From the NCBI GenBank assembly GCA_023406965.1, contig JAEXTI010000158.1, forward strand, positions 1 through 12,535: a stretch of 12,535 nt of DNA, in the 5' to 3' direction. The stretch is from Chloroflexota bacterium (GTDB lineage Bacteria; Chloroflexota; Anaerolineae; Anaerolineales; Anaerolineaceae). Below are positions 1-7,529 of the stretch, one piece after another. Each line of letters begins with the position of its first letter. Position 1 is the stretch's first letter. The position numbers and the translations under genes are program-made. Under the pieces are notes generated by a model. The model made no database searches. It was not told the origin of the DNA and saw only the letters and a list, made by a program, of their open reading frames with translations.

Positions 1-467
1 GCATGAACACCCCGGAGACGATGGAGCGCTATCTCGATGAAGCCTTCAACCCGCAAAAGATCCTCGCTGAATTAGAAAATGAAAACAGCCGCTTTTACTT
101 TCTGGTTGCCGGTGGCGACCTGGCCGGTTACCTGAAAGTGAATTTCACCCCGGCGCAGTCTGATCTCAATGACCCGGATTCAATGGAGGTCGAGCGCATC
201 TATGTCAAAAGAGCTTACAAGGGCAAAGGCCTGGGGAAATCCTTGATGGATTTCGCCCTCCATCTGGCCGAAGAAGCAGATAAAGCGTATGCATGGCTGG
301 GCGTTTGGGAGAAGAACGAGGCAGCCATTGCATTTTACAAGAGGATGGGCTTTGTGGAGGCCGGGCGGCATTCGTTCCGTATGGGGGATGAGTTGCAATC
401 CGATTGGATTTTGAAAAAGAGCCTGCGCAATGCGTGCGAAGATACAAAAATAGGGAGTCCCTCATGA
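1..467 (+). CDS. GNAT-family N-acetyltransferase, 5' end cut by window edge
   Basis: Acetyl-CoA dependent N-acetyltransferase of the GNAT fold. The visible 154 residues (reading from the ATG at 3) include the acetyl-CoA pyrophosphate-binding loop K-G-K-G-L-G near residues 73-78, after the beta-strand VERIYV. The C-terminal motif NEAAIAFYKRMGF at about residues 104-116 is typical of the family. The first visible residues (NTPETMERYLDEAF) match the segment that normally lies some way into PaiA/YhdJ-like GNATs, so the ATG at 3 is probably an internal methionine and the true start lies upstream of the window. The stop overlaps the next start (ATGA, 464-467), so the GH43 gene is probably translationally coupled. 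The acceptor substrate cannot be told from the sequence; polyamines or ribosomal-protein amines are known targets of relatives. Confidence 0.88.
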   Translation, partial: MNTPETMERYLDEAFNPQKILAELENENSRFYFLVAGGDLAGYLKVNFTPAQSDLNDPDSMEVERIYVKRAYKGKGLGKSLMDFALHLAEEADKAYAWLGVWEKNEAAIAFYKRMGFVEAGRHSFRMGDELQSDWILKKSLRNACEDTKIGSPS

Positions 468-2008
468 CCAACAACCCCATTCTGCGCTCCGATTTTCCCG
501 ATCCGGATGTAATCCGGGTGGGCGACACCTACTACATGATCAGCACCACCATGCACTTCATGCCTGGCGGGGTCATTTTGCGCTCGTTCGACCTGATCCA
601 TTGGGAGATTGTTAGCCACGTGTACGAGACGCTGGACGACACCCCCGCGCAAAAACTGGAGGGCGACCAGAGCATCTACGGTCAGGGCATGTGGGCGGCC
701 TCGCTGCGCCACCACCAGGGGCGCTTCTATGTGTGCTTCGTGGCCAATGACACGCGCAAAACCTACCTGTATCAGGCCGATGATGTGCGCGGGCCGTGGC
801 AGAAGCAAATTATGGAAGGTTTTTACCATGATTGCTCGCTGCTGTTTGACGACGACGGGCGAGTATACATCGTCTACGGCAACACGGAGATCTACCTGAC
901 CGAGTTGAACCCGGATTTGAGCGGGCCCAAACCGGGCGGGCTGCACCGCTTGATTGTGCGCGACCGGGAGGACGTGCGCCTGGGGTATGAGGGGGCGCAT
1001 TTGTATAAGATCCACGGGCGCTATTACGTGTTCTTCATCCACTGGCTGGCAGAGGGCAGCGGGCGCAGGGTGCAGGCTTGCTTCAGCGCCGATTCGCTGA
1101 CCGGCGAGTTCAACGGGCGGGACGTTTTGGACGACAACATGGGCTTTTTCAACAACGGCGTGGCCCAGGGTGGCATCGTGGACACGCCCGAAGGAGATTG
1201 GTACGCCATCCTGTTCCAGGATCAAGGCGCGCTGGGGCGGGTGCCGGTGGTGGTGCCGGTGAAGTGGGAGGATGATTTCCCGGTCTTTGGCGTGGAGGGC
1301 AAAGTGCCCGCCACGATTCAAACCAAAAGCACACGCCCAGGACACCAGTACGCGCCTTTTGTTGCCAGCGACGACTTTCATTATGCTCCCGGCCCGGACG
1401 GGGAAATCCGCCTGGGCAGCGCGTGGCAGTGGAATCACAACCCGGATGATACCTGCTGGGCGGTGGATGGGGCAGAAGGCGTTTTGCAGCTTTGCGCGGG
1501 GCGGCTGAGTGAGAACGTCACCCGGGCGCGCAACGTGCTCACGCAGCGGGCGGTGGGGCCGGTGTGCAGCGCGTGCGTGGAAGTGAATGGAAGCCTGCTG
1601 AACGACGGCGACTTCGCCGGGATCTGCGCGCTGCAGGGACGCTACGGAATGGTGGCGATTGCGCGGGAGAAGGGGCAGTACTTCCTGGTGATGAAGGGCA
1701 ATCCCGGCAAAGCGGATTACACGATGGGCAAGACCCTGGATAAGACACCCGGGGTGGAATATGACAGAATCCCGCTGGCGGGGGCGAAGACCATTTTGAG
1801 GGTAGATTTGAACTTTACGCAGATGACAGACGAGGCAAGATTTTCGTATTGGGACGGCACGACCTGGAAGCCCATCGGCACGGCTCAAAAACTGTACTTT
1901 GGGCTGGATCATTTTGTGGGCTGCCGCTTTGGGTTGTTTGTGTATGCCACGGAGAAACCTGGCGGGAGGGCGGGGTTCAGAAAGTTCGTGGTGGAGGCCG
2001 AAGGGTGA
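464..2008 (+). CDS. Glycoside hydrolase family 43 (beta-xylosidase / alpha-L-arabinofuranosidase type)
   Basis: A 514-residue inverting glycosidase, probably trimming xylo- or arabino-oligosaccharides. No signal peptide is seen, so it should act in the cytoplasm. The N-terminal five-bladed propeller spans about residues 4-290 and has all three expected GH43 carboxylates: general base D13 in FPDPDV, pKa modulator D123 in YHDCSLLF, and general acid E176 in GYEGAH. Residues ~300-512 look like the concanavalin-like beta-sandwich that follows the propeller in beta-xylosidases (GH43_C2 type). The start ATG at 464 has GGAG at 454-457 with a 6-nt spacer and overlaps the GNAT stop; an in-frame start at 404 is rejected because it lies inside the GNAT gene. 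The stop overlaps the next gene by GTGA. Family assignment is firm. Xylosidase versus arabinofuranosidase is not resolved, and no sugar transporter or regulator lies beside it. Confidence 0.93.
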   Translation: MTNNPILRSDFPDPDVIRVGDTYYMISTTMHFMPGGVILRSFDLIHWEIVSHVYETLDDTPAQKLEGDQSIYGQGMWAASLRHHQGRFYVCFVANDTRKTYLYQADDVRGPWQKQIMEGFYHDCSLLFDDDGRVYIVYGNTEIYLTELNPDLSGPKPGGLHRLIVRDREDVRLGYEGAHLYKIHGRYYVFFIHWLAEGSGRRVQACFSADSLTGEFNGRDVLDDNMGFFNNGVAQGGIVDTPEGDWYAILFQDQGALGRVPVVVPVKWEDDFPVFGVEGKVPATIQTKSTRPGHQYAPFVASDDFHYAPGPDGEIRLGSAWQWNHNPDDTCWAVDGAEGVLQLCAGRLSENVTRARNVLTQRAVGPVCSACVEVNGSLLNDGDFAGICALQGRYGMVAIAREKGQYFLVMKGNPGKADYTMGKTLDKTPGVEYDRIPLAGAKTILRVDLNFTQMTDEARFSYWDGTTWKPIGTAQKLYFGLDHFVGCRFGLFVYATEKPGGRAGFRKFVVEAEG

Positions 2009-2502
2009 AAAGGGATTCTGCGCACAAAAGAAACTGGGTGATAGGCGAAGTGATGTTTGGGGTGCCTTTTTTGCTGGGCATTCTCCTGCACTTTCTGTTT
2101 CCTCTGCCATTTCCGCAGGGATTTCTGGATCTGGTTTCGCCGGTTGTTGGGATCGGCCTGATTGCCGCGGGACTGGTTGTGATTATCGCGACGCGCCGGG
2201 AATTCGCCCGTTATAAGCAGCCCACCGACCCAGGCCAGCCGACCACAAAGTTGATCCAGACGGGAGTGTTTGCTTTCTCGCGCAACCCGCTTTACCTGGG
2301 GGCGTTGTGTGTCTTTTTGGGAATGGCGCTGGTGTTAAAAATGCTGTGGGGGTTGGCGGCGGTGCTGGTTTCGCTGGCGCTGTGCCTGTGGATGCTGATC
2401 CTGCCCGAGGAACGCTACCTGGCGGCGAAGTTTGGCGAGGAGTACACGGAGTACGCCGCAACAGTGCGGCGCTGGTTGGGGAGGAAAAGAATGGTCGGCT
2501 AG
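2005..2502 (+). CDS. Isoprenylcysteine carboxyl methyltransferase (ICMT/PEMT-like) family membrane protein
   Basis: A 165-residue integral membrane protein with three or four hydrophobic stretches (about residues 10-30, 36-55, 85-100 and 105-125). It has the C-terminal signature of the ICMT/phospholipid methyltransferase fold: FSRNPLYLG at about 90-98, then LPEERYLAAKFGEEY around 132-146 and a final RRW near 155. These motifs form the S-adenosylmethionine pocket at the membrane face in the family. Bacterial relatives have mostly unknown substrates, so lipid or small-molecule methylation is inference. The GTG start at 2005 is chosen because GGAGG lies at 1993-1997 with a 7-nt spacer and because it overlaps the GH43 stop (GTGA). 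An ATG at 2053 is possible but has no better site and would cut the first helix. It is the last gene of the three-gene run. Confidence 0.88.
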   Translation: MKRDSAHKRNWVIGEVMFGVPFLLGILLHFLFPLPFPQGFLDLVSPVVGIGLIAAGLVVIIATRREFARYKQPTDPGQPTTKLIQTGVFAFSRNPLYLGALCVFLGMALVLKMLWGLAAVLVSLALCLWMLILPEERYLAAKFGEEYTEYAATVRRWLGRKRMVG

Positions 2503-2504
2503 GG

Positions 2505-2535
2505 TTACCTTACTGAAAATAGGGATGAGTATAAT
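2505..2535 (+). promoter_or_regulatory. Probable promoter for the SHOCT membrane protein gene
   Basis: A perfect -10 hexamer TATAAT lies at 2530-2535 in the AT-rich gap after the methyltransferase gene. The upstream element is weak: TTACCT at 2505-2510 with a 19-nt spacer is the best candidate. Downstream, an inverted repeat GCAGGAT/ATCCTGC (2545-2551 and 2568-2574, 16-nt loop) would lie in the 5' leader. It has no following T-run, so it is not an obvious terminator and may be an operator or leader hairpin. Confidence 0.45.
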
Positions 2536-2614
2536 ATTTATGAGGCAGGATAATTTGTTCAAACCTGATCCTGCGTAAGGTGCTTTCATCCATCAAATGC
2601 CATGCGGAGTAACT

Positions 2615-3223
2615 ATGACTGATAACACATCGCCAATCGAATTAAGACAGCGCCATTTTTTTGAACGTAGAGAATTTTTCCTGGAACCCGATCGAATCCG
2701 CTTGTTCGCAAAGAATTTGAACGGGGAAGTGGAAACTTTTGTGAACTACACTCATTTAACTCAATCAATGAGAAAGGCCACGCAGCAAGATGGATTCATA
2801 TTTGTCTCTGCTATTTCATTAGGGTTGTTTGCATTGGTGGGTTTTGGATTAAATTTTCTGGGGGTACCTGCGCTGATGCGCTGGAGTCCTTTGTGGGCAA
2901 TTGCGTCTATCATTTTTTGGGGGTTCCATTTTGCCAGACGTCGAAGGTACTTAATTGTTGACCTGATTGACGGCGATACGATCTTATTCCTTGCCGACAA
3001 TCCGTCTAAGGAAAAACTGCAAGCATTCCTTGAAAGTATGCAGACTATGAAGAAAGAATACAAACGTAGAGAATACTTTACGCCTGTTGACCCGGACGCT
3101 GATCCTGATGATGAGCTAGACAGGTATCAATGGATGCTCAACCAGGGGATTATTTCCGAAGAGGAATTTGAAAAAGCAAAGTTGGTGATATCTGGCCATT
3201 CAGAAGAGAAACAGCAGGATTGA
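2615..3223 (+). CDS. Two-helix membrane protein with C-terminal SHOCT motif, function unknown
   Basis: A 202-residue protein. Residues ~1-55 are polar (possible small beta domain). Two hydrophobic segments at about 61-83 and 88-106 form a hairpin, followed by the positive cluster RRRR that should sit in the cytoplasm. After a linker with acidic DPDADPDDELD around 161-171, the last part (LDRYQWMLNQGIISEEEFEKAK, ~170-191) fits the SHOCT short C-terminal domain, which in other proteins mediates oligomerisation. The ATG at 2615 is chosen over the in-frame ATG at 2597 because GGAG at 2606-2609 lies 5 nt before it. It has its own likely promoter, and its codons are AT-richer than those of the flanking GH43 and Rid genes. 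I do not recognise a specific function; a bPH-like membrane protein is one possibility. Confidence 0.82.
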   Translation: MTDNTSPIELRQRHFFERREFFLEPDRIRLFAKNLNGEVETFVNYTHLTQSMRKATQQDGFIFVSAISLGLFALVGFGLNFLGVPALMRWSPLWAIASIIFWGFHFARRRRYLIVDLIDGDTILFLADNPSKEKLQAFLESMQTMKKEYKRREYFTPVDPDADPDDELDRYQWMLNQGIISEEEFEKAKLVISGHSEEKQQD

Positions 3224-3265
3224 AACAACCTATAAAGTGGTATCAACCTTAATGGAGAAACACTG

Positions 3266-3655
3266 ATGGCACACCTATTGATTCCGAGCGGCAGCCCGTA
3301 TGAGGGGCTGATTGGCTTTTCACGCGCGGTGCGCGTGGGCAACTTCGTGGCGGTGGCGGGGACGGCTCCGATTGGGCCTGACCGCAAGCCGGTGGGCGTG
3401 GGCGATCCGGCAGCCCAAACCCGGCGCTGCCTCGAGATCATCCAGGCGGTGCTGGAAGCGGCGGGCGCATCCATGAAGGATGTGATCCGCACGCGCATGT
3501 TCCTGATAAACGCCGAGGATTGGGAGGCGGTGGGCAGGGTGCACGGCGAGTTCTTCGGCGATGTGCGCCCGGCGGCGACGATGGTGCAGGTGGCAAAGCT
3601 GCTCGAGCCGGAATGGCTGGTGGAGATCGAGGCTGAGGCGATCATCGAGGAGTAA
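3266..3655 (+). CDS. RidA/YjgF/UK114-family protein lacking the catalytic arginine
   Basis: A 129-residue chorismate-mutase-like fold protein of the Rid superfamily, normally a trimer with ligand pockets between subunits. Family marks include FVAVAGTAPIG at ~27-37, the AAQTRRCLEII helix at ~49-59, AAGASMKDVIRTRMFL at ~65-80, and the C-terminal RPAATMVQVAKL plus LVEIEAEAI. Aligned by eye with E. coli RidA (PARSCVEVARL), the arginine that binds the substrate carboxylate (R105) falls on A104 here, while the late glutamates (E120, E122) are kept. It therefore probably belongs to one of the arginine-lacking Rid groups and may not be a 2-aminoacrylate deaminase. GGAG at 3254-3257 supports the ATG at 3266. 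It stands alone, 42 nt after the SHOCT gene. Confidence 0.92.
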   Translation: MAHLLIPSGSPYEGLIGFSRAVRVGNFVAVAGTAPIGPDRKPVGVGDPAAQTRRCLEIIQAVLEAAGASMKDVIRTRMFLINAEDWEAVGRVHGEFFGDVRPAATMVQVAKLLEPEWLVEIEAEAIIEE

Positions 3656-3700
3656 TCGCGGGTAGAAATGCGGGGCTGAAGAAGGGATCTACTAAACCCT

Positions 3701-3731
3701 TTGCGCAGAGACGAAATCTCTGACGTATAAT
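3701..3731 (+). promoter_or_regulatory. Probable promoter of the first CPBP gene, with a dyad in the spacer
   Basis: A perfect TATAAT at 3726-3731 lies 43 nt before the chosen ATG at 3775. A weak -35-like TTGCGC is at 3701-3706 (19-nt spacer). The spacer contains an exact inverted repeat CAGAGA-cgaaa-TCTCTG (3706-3722). This could be an operator, or simply a small hairpin ending the Rid transcript. The -10 hexamer overlaps the alternative ATG at 3730, which argues that the later ATG is the true start. Confidence 0.45.
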
Positions 3732-3774
3732 GAAACGAGCAGGAGCAGTATCCGCCCTGTCTGAAGGAATCCCC

Positions 3775-4641
3775 ATGAACGGAAAGCGTCTTTCGGCTCA
3801 GGAATGGGCCCAACGGATCGGCGTTGCGCTGGTCTTTTTGGGCATTGGCTCGTTAATCATCCTTGTGTTCAGCCCGTGGCGGCCCATGCTGGAGGACAGA
3901 ATGCTGGATTACCTCGGGCGGCTTGGGCTGATGGGTGCTTTGCTGGCAGCGGTGGTGCTGAGCGGTAAGAGCGCCCGGCTGGAAAAGTTCCGCCTGGTGT
4001 TGGTGGGCCTGGCCATCTTGTCCGCGGCGGTGCTGGTGGAATGGGTGTTTGGGGTGTATCTGCTTGAATACTTGAATGTTTCCACTGCGAACCCCGCGGG
4101 CTGGGTGACGATGAAAGTAAATGAGGCCTTGGTGGTCATTGCCACCATCCTCCTCCTGACCCGCTCGGCGGGGGGCAGCCTGGGCTCGATCTACATCCAG
4201 AAGGGCAACATGAAGCAGGGACTGCTCATCGGCGGGATTGCTTTCCTGCTGGCAGCGGCGGGATCCTTTCCCATGGCGACCTTGTTCAAGGCACAGGATT
4301 TGAGCCTGGCTCGGGTGATGCCGTGGATCCCCTGGCTGCTGGCTTACGTTCTGGCGAATGCGGCGATGGAAGAGGTCATGTTCCGTGGTTTATTTTTGCG
4401 CAAGTTGGAGCCTTTCTTTGGCAAGTTCCTGTCCAATTTGCTGGTGGCTTTTGTGTTCACCGGGCTGCACGGAACCGTGACCTATTCTGCCGACAATCTC
4501 ATTTTCCTGGCGGTAACCTTCCCGCTGGCGCTGGCGTGGGGATGGATTATGCAGAAGACCGACAGCGTGTGGGGCTCCATTTTGTTCCACGCGGGGATGG
4601 ATATCCCGATCATGTTGGGCATCTTCTCGCAGTTGCCTTGA
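3775..4641 (+). CDS. CPBP-family (Abi) intramembrane metalloprotease
   Basis: A 288-residue polytopic membrane protein with about eight hydrophobic segments (near 15-33, 50-64, 73-97, 115-128, 148-170, 183-197, 219-232, 241-285). The CPBP/Rce1-type active-site motifs are complete: EEVMFR with E199, E200 and R204; FTGLH with H232; and HAGMD with H272 and D276. Family members are glutamate-dependent intramembrane endopeptidases (Rce1 type), or in some bacteria have bacteriocin immunity roles; the substrate here is unknown. The ATG at 3775 is preceded by AAGGA (3764-3768) and by the TATAAT at 3726. An in-frame ATG at 3730 would add 15 residues but overlaps that -10 box. The gene converges with the anti-sigma gene, leaving only 3 nt between the two stops, so no separate terminator fits. 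Confidence 0.92.
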   Translation: MNGKRLSAQEWAQRIGVALVFLGIGSLIILVFSPWRPMLEDRMLDYLGRLGLMGALLAAVVLSGKSARLEKFRLVLVGLAILSAAVLVEWVFGVYLLEYLNVSTANPAGWVTMKVNEALVVIATILLLTRSAGGSLGSIYIQKGNMKQGLLIGGIAFLLAAAGSFPMATLFKAQDLSLARVMPWIPWLLAYVLANAAMEEVMFRGLFLRKLEPFFGKFLSNLLVAFVFTGLHGTVTYSADNLIFLAVTFPLALAWGWIMQKTDSVWGSILFHAGMDIPIMLGIFSQLP

Positions 4642-4644
4642 GTA

Positions 4645-6912
4645 TCACGGCACCCAGGAGGAGATCCAAGGGGCTTTGTGATCGGGCAGGAGCACCGCCT
4701 GGCAGGTTTGTGGTTGGATGAGGGCCAGGCCGGGGATCTCGGTGTCTGGCGATTCCCAATAGCTGAGCACGATCCAGCGCCCGTCGGGACTCCATGAGGG
4801 GTGGATTTGGTTGGTGAAGCGCGGCGTGGCAGCCACGCCCAGCACCGGGTTGCTGCCATCCAGCGCAGCGATGTAGGTTCCCTGTTCCATGAAGTACAGC
4901 ATCTGCGTGCCATCGGGAGAAAGTGCCGTGGTTTGGGCACCCTGGGGCAGGCGGCCAATCTCTTGAATGTTGCCCGTGCTCACGTCCAGGGCGCGGACGA
5001 GATACCCGTCTGAAAGGGTGACCCGGTAGTAAAGGAGGCGGGAATCGGGCGACCAACCCAGCAGACGCTCGTCCTCCACGCTGCTCACCGCCGGGCGCAG
5101 GTTGGAGCCGTCGGGGTCGATGAGATACATGTCGGCGATGTGTTCCACAACCCGATCGAAGGCAATCTGGCTGCCATCCGGCGACCAGACGGGCCAGATG
5201 TCGAAGACGCCGTCAGGGTTTGCGGTGAGAGAAACTTCCGGGCCTTCGGGCAAGTTGCGCAGCAGGAGGCTGCCGCCGGTGGCGGTGTAGACCACCCGCG
5301 AACCATCCGGGGACAGGTTGGGGAAGATACCGTCGCCCAGGAGGACGTGTTCAGATCCATCCGGGTTGGAGACGACGATGGTTTCGTTGTATCCGTTCCA
5401 TTCCATGTAGGCCACGTGGCCCGTTAATTCGGCGGGCAGGGCGGCCAGGGCGGTTTGCAAGAGAGTCTCCTCAGGGCAGAAACCTTGTTCCAGCGGCAGA
5501 GTGGGCGGAACGGGGGTGGGGTTTGGGTCGACGGGCGCGGGTGTTGTCGCCGGAGGCGTCCACTCGACCGACCAGGGGCCGCTGCGGCGCAGGGCAAGGG
5601 TGCTGATCTCGACCGTGATGGGTTCGCTGGGGAAACCATCGGGATAGCGAATGGCAGCGCGGAAGGGAGTGTATTCCGTGTTGGGCGAGCCACCGGCTCC
5701 CAGGGTCTCGTGCTCGAGGTCCAGCGCCGTGACCAGGAACACTTCGGGATCGGCTTCCAGGTGCAGCATGAGCAGGGCGGGCTCGCCTGGCGCAGGCTGG
5801 AGGTACTCTGCCGAGCGCACGGTCAGAGCATGGCCGTTCACGTCCAAGGCCTGATCCAACTGCCAGGTTTGGCCGGGCTGGGGATCGGCGCCGGGATCAA
5901 AAGTGAAGCGGGCCGAGGCGGATTGGCGGACGATGACGTAATCGACGAACAGGCGGGCGGGGCCGGGCGCGGTGACGGCGGCGGTTTGCAGGTTCAAGGC
6001 CAGCGAGCGCTCTTCGGCCAGGGCAGGCGGCGGGAATTGATCGGCGAACTGGACAGAGACTTCTTGCCCGGCGGCGTCAACCAGGCGCAGGGCATCGGGC
6101 GAGATTTCGACTTCGATGATCGAAGGGTCCTCTTGCCAGCGCAGTGCAGCCTGGAGGTAGGTACCGTCTTCGAGAACTGCCGCGCCCTGCAATTCGAGCT
6201 GCATCCAGTCCTGTCCAGCCGCCATCTCGGGGGTGCTTGTGGGCAGGTCGATGACCGGGTAGACGGTCAGGTCGGGCGGGGCTGGGGCGAAGGCCAGCGG
6301 CAACTCCCAGTTTTGTGGGCCTTCGCCGGTGGGCAGTTCGGGCAGGCAGGGGAAGACCAGGACGGCGCTGTCAACGGAGGGAGGAAGGGCGGGGTAGATG
6401 ACCTGCAGTTGGAGGCCGGACGGGCTGGGGCCGTTTTCCTGACTGAGCCATCTCAACTCGCTGCCGTCGGGCAGGCGCAAGAGAGGCGTGAGGGAGCAAA
6501 CCTCGGGTTTGAGGGCGGGGTCGTCCCAGGTGGGAAATGCGCCGGTGATGGTGTAGTCGATGACGGTGCGGTTGGAGTCCAGCACGGCGCTTTCCACGTG
6601 GAGGGCGTAGTCGCCGCTGGTTGAGGTGACGGGGTTGGCCAGCACGCGTAGGGGGGTGGCCTGGTCGACGGGACCCACGCCGGGGATGAAACCGAACATC
6701 TCTTTGAGGGCCGAGACCACGGCAGGACGAGTGAAGAGGACAGACAGCAGGACGACCGTCACGAGCAGCGCGGCGGCGCGGATGGCGCTCTTACGCGCGG
6801 TGCGATGGGTGGTCTCGATCCGCGCGCGAATGTGGGGCAAGAGGTTGAGGTCCTGCGGGACGCGCTCGTCGGAGATATCGTGTAGCAGGCGGGAGGGCGG
6901 GTTGGGGTTCAC
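4645..6912 (-). CDS. Membrane anti-sigma-like sensor: DUF4179-like region plus PD40 beta-propeller
   Basis: A 755-residue protein and likely partner of the ECF sigma factor encoded just upstream. Residues 1-43 are a short basic cytoplasmic tail, ~44-61 a single transmembrane helix, and the rest lies outside. Residues ~66-120 (ALKEMFGFIPGVGPVDQ onward) resemble DUF4179 domains of Gram-positive sigma-factor regulators. Residues ~120-450 hold beta-rich repeats of similar type. A proline/threonine linker at ~452-475 leads to a propeller with five PD40 (TolB-like) motifs: LSPDGSRVVY ~533, WSPDGSQIAF ~576, WSPDSRLLYY ~620, LSPDGTQMLY ~664 and WSPDGRWIVL ~707. GTG at 6912 is the start: it overlaps the sigma stop (GTGA) and has AAAGGAG 6 nt upstream. 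No zinc HxxxCxxC anti-sigma motif is present, so sigma binding is inferred from gene order and topology. The ligand is unknown. Confidence 0.85.
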   Translation of the reverse strand: MNPNPPSRLLHDISDERVPQDLNLLPHIRARIETTHRTARKSAIRAAALLVTVVLLSVLFTRPAVVSALKEMFGFIPGVGPVDQATPLRVLANPVTSTSGDYALHVESAVLDSNRTVIDYTITGAFPTWDDPALKPEVCSLTPLLRLPDGSELRWLSQENGPSPSGLQLQVIYPALPPSVDSAVLVFPCLPELPTGEGPQNWELPLAFAPAPPDLTVYPVIDLPTSTPEMAAGQDWMQLELQGAAVLEDGTYLQAALRWQEDPSIIEVEISPDALRLVDAAGQEVSVQFADQFPPPALAEERSLALNLQTAAVTAPGPARLFVDYVIVRQSASARFTFDPGADPQPGQTWQLDQALDVNGHALTVRSAEYLQPAPGEPALLMLHLEADPEVFLVTALDLEHETLGAGGSPNTEYTPFRAAIRYPDGFPSEPITVEISTLALRRSGPWSVEWTPPATTPAPVDPNPTPVPPTLPLEQGFCPEETLLQTALAALPAELTGHVAYMEWNGYNETIVVSNPDGSEHVLLGDGIFPNLSPDGSRVVYTATGGSLLLRNLPEGPEVSLTANPDGVFDIWPVWSPDGSQIAFDRVVEHIADMYLIDPDGSNLRPAVSSVEDERLLGWSPDSRLLYYRVTLSDGYLVRALDVSTGNIQEIGRLPQGAQTTALSPDGTQMLYFMEQGTYIAALDGSNPVLGVAATPRFTNQIHPSWSPDGRWIVLSYWESPDTEIPGLALIQPQTCQAVLLPDHKAPWISSWVP

Positions 6913-7490
6913 TCTACGCTCCTTTCCAAGCGCAGCAATCCGCGCAGGCGGCGGCGGGCGTTGTTGAGCAGCCATTTGACCGTGCCGGGGGCGGCCTCCA
7001 GGGATTCAGCCATTTCGCTTTCCGTCATGCCCAGGTAGTAACGCTGGACAACGGCCAGACGCTGGCGCGGGGGCAGGGCTGCCAGGGCCGCGGCGACGGT
7101 TTGTCGCAGGCGGGTGCGCTCGGCCTGGGCTTCGACCGACTCGGATGCGGTCAGAAGATCGGCCAGAGCCTGGATGTCCGTATCGGGGCCAAACTGCACC
7201 CAGCGACTGGTCTTTTCGGCGGCGTTGAGGGCGGCGTTGGCCACACTGCGCATGAAATAGGGGCCGAAGGGGCGGCTCTCGTCGAAGGAACGGATGCGCT
7301 GGTAGAAGCGCACGAAGGTGTCCTGGACGACGTCTTCTGCCAGGGGCTCATCGTGGGTGACGAGGTAGGCAGTTTGCACGGCCTGGCGCTGGTAGCGGGC
7401 GACGAGGGTTTCCAGGCCGCCGATGTCGCCGCGTTTCAGGCGGCGAATGGCGGCGAGGTCGTCGGGGGAGATGTCTGAGGTGATGTGCAT
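6909..7490 (-). CDS. RNA polymerase sigma factor, ECF (sigma-70 family)
   Basis: A 193-residue extracytoplasmic-function sigma factor. Region 2 (about 24-94) includes the core-binding segment AEDVVQDTFVRFYQRI (51-66) and the -10 recognition helix with ESRPFGPYFMRSVANAA. A variable linker spans ~100-125. Region 4 (126-185) contains LPPRQRLAVVQRYYLGMTESEMAESL followed by APGTVKWLLNNARRRLR, the helix-turn-helix for -35 binding. The stop overlaps the start of the membrane anti-sigma-like gene, the usual arrangement for a sigma factor held inactive by its operon partner. The ATG at 7490 has no Shine-Dalgarno site and lies 6 nt after a TATGAT box, so the mRNA may be leaderless. The regulon is unknown; self-regulation is likely for this family but not shown. 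Confidence 0.94.
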   Translation of the reverse strand: MHITSDISPDDLAAIRRLKRGDIGGLETLVARYQRQAVQTAYLVTHDEPLAEDVVQDTFVRFYQRIRSFDESRPFGPYFMRSVANAALNAAEKTSRWVQFGPDTDIQALADLLTASESVEAQAERTRLRQTVAAALAALPPRQRLAVVQRYYLGMTESEMAESLEAAPGTVKWLLNNARRRLRGLLRLERSVE

Positions 7491-7496
7491 ATATGA

Positions 7497-7502
7497 ATCA
7501 TA
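7497..7502 (-). promoter_or_regulatory. Candidate -10 box for the sigma/anti-sigma operon, leaderless arrangement
   Basis: Read on the minus strand, TATGAT at 7502-7497 is followed by 6 nt and then the ATG of the sigma gene at 7490, so transcription would begin at or next to the start codon. No purine-rich ribosome site lies between. No good -35 is seen; CCAACC at about 7526-7521 (18-nt spacer) could be an ECF-type element, but this is weak. Confidence 0.35.
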
Positions 7503-7529
7503 CAGGAGATGGGGCGAAAAGGTTGGAAA

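Noticed and set aside
335..2110. A 591-codon open frame on the minus strand opposite the GH43 gene
   Set aside because: It is the antisense shadow of a gene with intact catalytic motifs; its translation is rich in H, R and P and lacks any domain pattern or ribosome site.
4642..4644. A terminator between the convergent CPBP and anti-sigma genes
   Set aside because: Only 3 nt separate the stops, and no hairpin with a T-run was seen in either direction around the junction.
5455..6624. A 389-codon plus-strand frame opposite the anti-sigma-like gene
   Set aside because: The glycine/arginine-rich translation has no family features, and the minus-strand gene has clear domains, a good start and an operon partner.
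6913..6975. Extended N-terminus (21 residues) of the anti-sigma-like protein from an ATG at 6975
   Set aside because: It would lie wholly inside the sigma gene, while GTG 6912 has a strong ribosome site and the typical GTGA overlap.
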